A stretch of DNA of 52,171 nucleotides from Gemmatimonadaceae bacterium. Lineage in GTDB: Bacteria > Gemmatimonadota > Gemmatimonadetes > Gemmatimonadales > Gemmatimonadaceae. The DNA lies in assembly GCA_013813715.1 (NCBI GenBank), contig JACCRF010000176.1:1-52171 (forward strand), in the 5' to 3' direction. Under the pieces are notes generated by a model. The model searched no databases, was not told where the DNA came from, and was given only the letters and a program-made list of their open reading frames with translations. Positions 50,601-52,171 of the stretch are shown one piece after another (positions within the stretch are counted from its first letter, which is position 1; every line of letters starts with the position of its first letter). The translations under genes were made by a program, and so were the position numbers.

Positions 50601-51839
50601 TCAACTGCACCGCCCGCCGAATGGACCCTGAGGGACGTCGATTACTGGCGCGGGCGTCACGAGAATCGTGAAATCGAGCTCGTCCATCAGGTTATTCGCC
50701 GTGACATCCCGCACCGTGAGCGGCTCGAGATTCCATCGCGACTCGATCAACCGCAGCACAGAAGCGTGGTCATAAATTCTACTCGAGACGCTTGCTCGCT
50801 TCACGAACGGTGAGATGAGAAGAGTCGGTACCCGAAAACCGCGGAGCCCATCGAGATTTCCCGCCTCCCGCTCCGCCTGCGGCAGCGGCGCCAGGCCGGG
50901 GGGCACGTGATCGAAGAACCCGCCCCATTCATCGAACGTGACGATCAGCAGCGACTTGCTCCACGCCGGACCCATCGTCACAGCCGTGTAGATACTGCCA
51001 AGAAACGCCTCCGCGTTCCGAATGTCTCCGGGCGGATGATAGCTGTTGTAATCATCGGTGAAATCGGGATCCACGAACGCAACGTTGGGCAGAGTTCCCG
51101 CCGCGGAGTCGCTGAAGAACTTCGTCATCGGATGGATCAGTGACGCATACCGCGTCCCCCATAACGACGACGATACCGCCCCGGCTCCGTAGTTACGTCC
51201 CGTGAGTCCGGCCGCATTCAACCTGTCCCATATGGTGGGAAGCGTGCTTGCGACGAGTGTATTCTCGATTCGATCGGTCTGTCCGGCAAGCGATATCACG
51301 CGGTTCGGAAACGTCGGTCCCATCATCGGTGTGAAGTAGCGGTCCAGCACCTTCCACTGCAGCGCCGCTTTCCCGAGAAACGGGAGATCCGTCGCTACGT
51401 AGTATCCGATCGCGAAAACATCGTTCGCACCTGCCCTGAGCCAACCGTCGCACGCCCCATTGTTGTACTCGACCCGTCCGCCATTGTAGGAATGATCGGG
51501 ATTGGCGAACCCGCATCCCTGGAAGTCGGTCAGCCGATGGGTGGGCCTTGTGACACCGCTTCTGTCCACGTACGACAGCCCTGTCTGCCGGCCATCAGCT
51601 CCCGGCAGCCACCCGAGCAGGTGATCGAACGACCGGTTCTCCATCGTCACGACAATGACGTGGTCGATTGAGCCGAGTACCGCCGCGGGCGGTGGTGAGC
51701 CTGTTGAGTCGGAGCATCCCAGGATTCCCGTACCCGACGCGACAGCCATCAGCGCCAGAAACTCCCGTCGCGACAGATTCCTGTTTGAAATTCGTCTAGT
51801 CTCCTGGTCTTCCACGCAAACCCCTTTCCAGAGCGGCAT
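50601..51839 (-). CDS. Tat-exported phospholipase C / acid phosphatase-type phosphoesterase
   Basis: A 412-residue phosphoesterase-family protein. The twin-arginine signal NLSRREFLALMAVASG ends in a lipobox (GILGC), so it is a Tat lipoprotein. Family motifs are DHVIVVTMENRSFDHLLG (metal and nucleophile region with Glu-Asn), NPDHSYNGGRVEYNNG, and VTFDEWGGFFDHVPPG (Asp, Glu and His metal ligands). Members are phospholipases C or acid phosphatases. ATG 51839 gives a 27-residue leader before the Tat motif, which is long; a GTG nearer the Tat motif is possible. Confidence 0.9.
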   Translation of the reverse strand: MPLWKGVCVEDQETRRISNRNLSRREFLALMAVASGTGILGCSDSTGSPPPAAVLGSIDHVIVVTMENRSFDHLLGWLPGADGRQTGLSYVDRSGVTRPTHRLTDFQGCGFANPDHSYNGGRVEYNNGACDGWLRAGANDVFAIGYYVATDLPFLGKAALQWKVLDRYFTPMMGPTFPNRVISLAGQTDRIENTLVASTLPTIWDRLNAAGLTGRNYGAGAVSSSLWGTRYASLIHPMTKFFSDSAAGTLPNVAFVDPDFTDDYNSYHPPGDIRNAEAFLGSIYTAVTMGPAWSKSLLIVTFDEWGGFFDHVPPGLAPLPQAEREAGNLDGLRGFRVPTLLISPFVKRASVSSRIYDHASVLRLIESRWNLEPLTVRDVTANNLMDELDFTILVTPAPVIDVPQGPFGGRCS

Positions 51840-51888
51840 CTATGCCAGGCAAAATGATCTCGATCATTGCACCCTTCTATTGACCTTC

Positions 51889-51925
51889 TTGCAAGGCGTG
51901 ACTCGATTCCCTAATTATACTCGCC
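51889..51925 (+). promoter_or_regulatory. AT-rich promoter-like element before the PP2C gene
   Basis: TTGCAA near 51890 is followed, 17-21 nt later, by TAATTATACT. This is the most promoter-like patch in the 206-bp divergent spacer between the phosphoesterase and PP2C genes. Spacing is acceptable only for one of the two overlapping -10 candidates. Confidence 0.3.
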
Positions 51926-52045
51926 TCGAAAATCCCGACCGTTCTATGCGGGTGCGGCCTTTCTCCGGGGAAGACACCATAATCCAATCGACGTACGCCG
52001 GAGGGTTGCGACCATGATCAAGGTGCTGGTACGAGTGAGATAGCG

Positions 52046-52171
52046 ATGGCACCGCCCGTCAGACCTTCCGACGAAGAACTGGATCTATTCGGCATCACGC
52101 ATCAGGGCAACGTGCGCGCCGAAAATCAGGATCACTTCCTGGTGTCCACGGTGCACCCGGAGGTCGTTGTA
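52046..52171 (+). CDS. PP2C-family Ser/Thr phosphatase, N-terminal part (runs off the window)
   Basis: Forty-two codons are visible. ELDLFGITHQGNVRAENQDHFL is the first PP2C motif, normally G(x)T(x)xGxVRxxNQDxF; the Asp of NQD would be a metal ligand. ATG 52046 has only a weak GAGA upstream. In many bacteria such phosphatases reverse PknB-type kinases, and the kinase at 10076 is one possible counterpart, though far away. Confidence 0.85.
   Translation, partial: MAPPVRPSDEELDLFGITHQGNVRAENQDHFLVSTVHPEVVV

Noticed and set aside
52016-52042. Eight-codon leader peptide just before the PP2C gene
   Set aside because: ATG at 52016 to TAG is too short and has no ribosome site or regulatory codon pattern.

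Overview
The window looks like chromosomal DNA from a GC-rich, Gram-negative-type soil bacterium. It has many Sec, Tat and lipoprotein signal peptides, a Ser/Thr kinase with a TPR-like tail, a BTAD regulator with TPRs, beta-propeller amidohydrolases, and bacterial end joining. This mix resembles Gemmatimonadota. That is an inference from gene style: no rRNA, tRNA or ribosomal protein gene is present, and I saw no phage, IS element or CRISPR array.

Layout. (1) 1-7016: a DNA end-joining locus (DUF72 start, Ku, LigD) interrupted by a nucleotidyltransferase pair, a broken RHH antitoxin, a secreted GH20 hexosaminidase and an RHH/RelE module. (2) 7081-16599: envelope and redox genes, namely a vanadium-haloperoxidase-like protein, a di-heme cytochrome c with a membrane partner, a Ser/Thr kinase, a frameshifted multicopper oxidase and a large secreted protein with a zincin-like HEWQH motif. 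(3) 16710-18310: two PIN-toxin modules. (4) 18483-25260: a small KGG/Rho-N protein, a 1153-residue propeller-amidohydrolase, a lipoprotein, an alpha/beta hydrolase and a duplicated cupredoxin-like protein. (5) 25283-34107: an accessory zone with a histidine-kinase remnant, five toxin-antitoxin-type modules, a phospholipase D/cardiolipin synthase, a decayed VWA gene and a glycosyltransferase. (6) 34109-42698: an AAA ATPase with a C-terminal anchor, a phosphodiester glycosidase, an EEP hydrolase, a lipoprotein, the BTAD regulator, a LiaF-like protein, a small ppGpp hydrolase and an NlpC/P60 hydrolase. (7) 42818-46410: a two-gene unit in which a patatin lipase has its catalytic Ser and Asp separated by a multi-helix membrane region and overlaps a gene of unknown function by 4 bp. 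(8) 46420-52171: a cupin, glutamate dehydrogenase, a membrane protein, an SGNH esterase, MsrA, a Tat phospholipase-C-type phosphoesterase and the start of a PP2C phosphatase.

Ten toxin-antitoxin or nucleotidyltransferase-type modules, one of them broken, lie in the first 34 kb. Most intact ones have palindromic or iterated DNA just upstream, which allows operator predictions. Four reading frames are damaged: the RHH antitoxin (nonsense), the multicopper oxidase (2-nt deletion), the histidine kinase (truncation) and the VWA protein (three frameshifts). Assembly error has to be excluded for the frameshifts. The strongest candidate for an undescribed system is the patatin plus partner pair.
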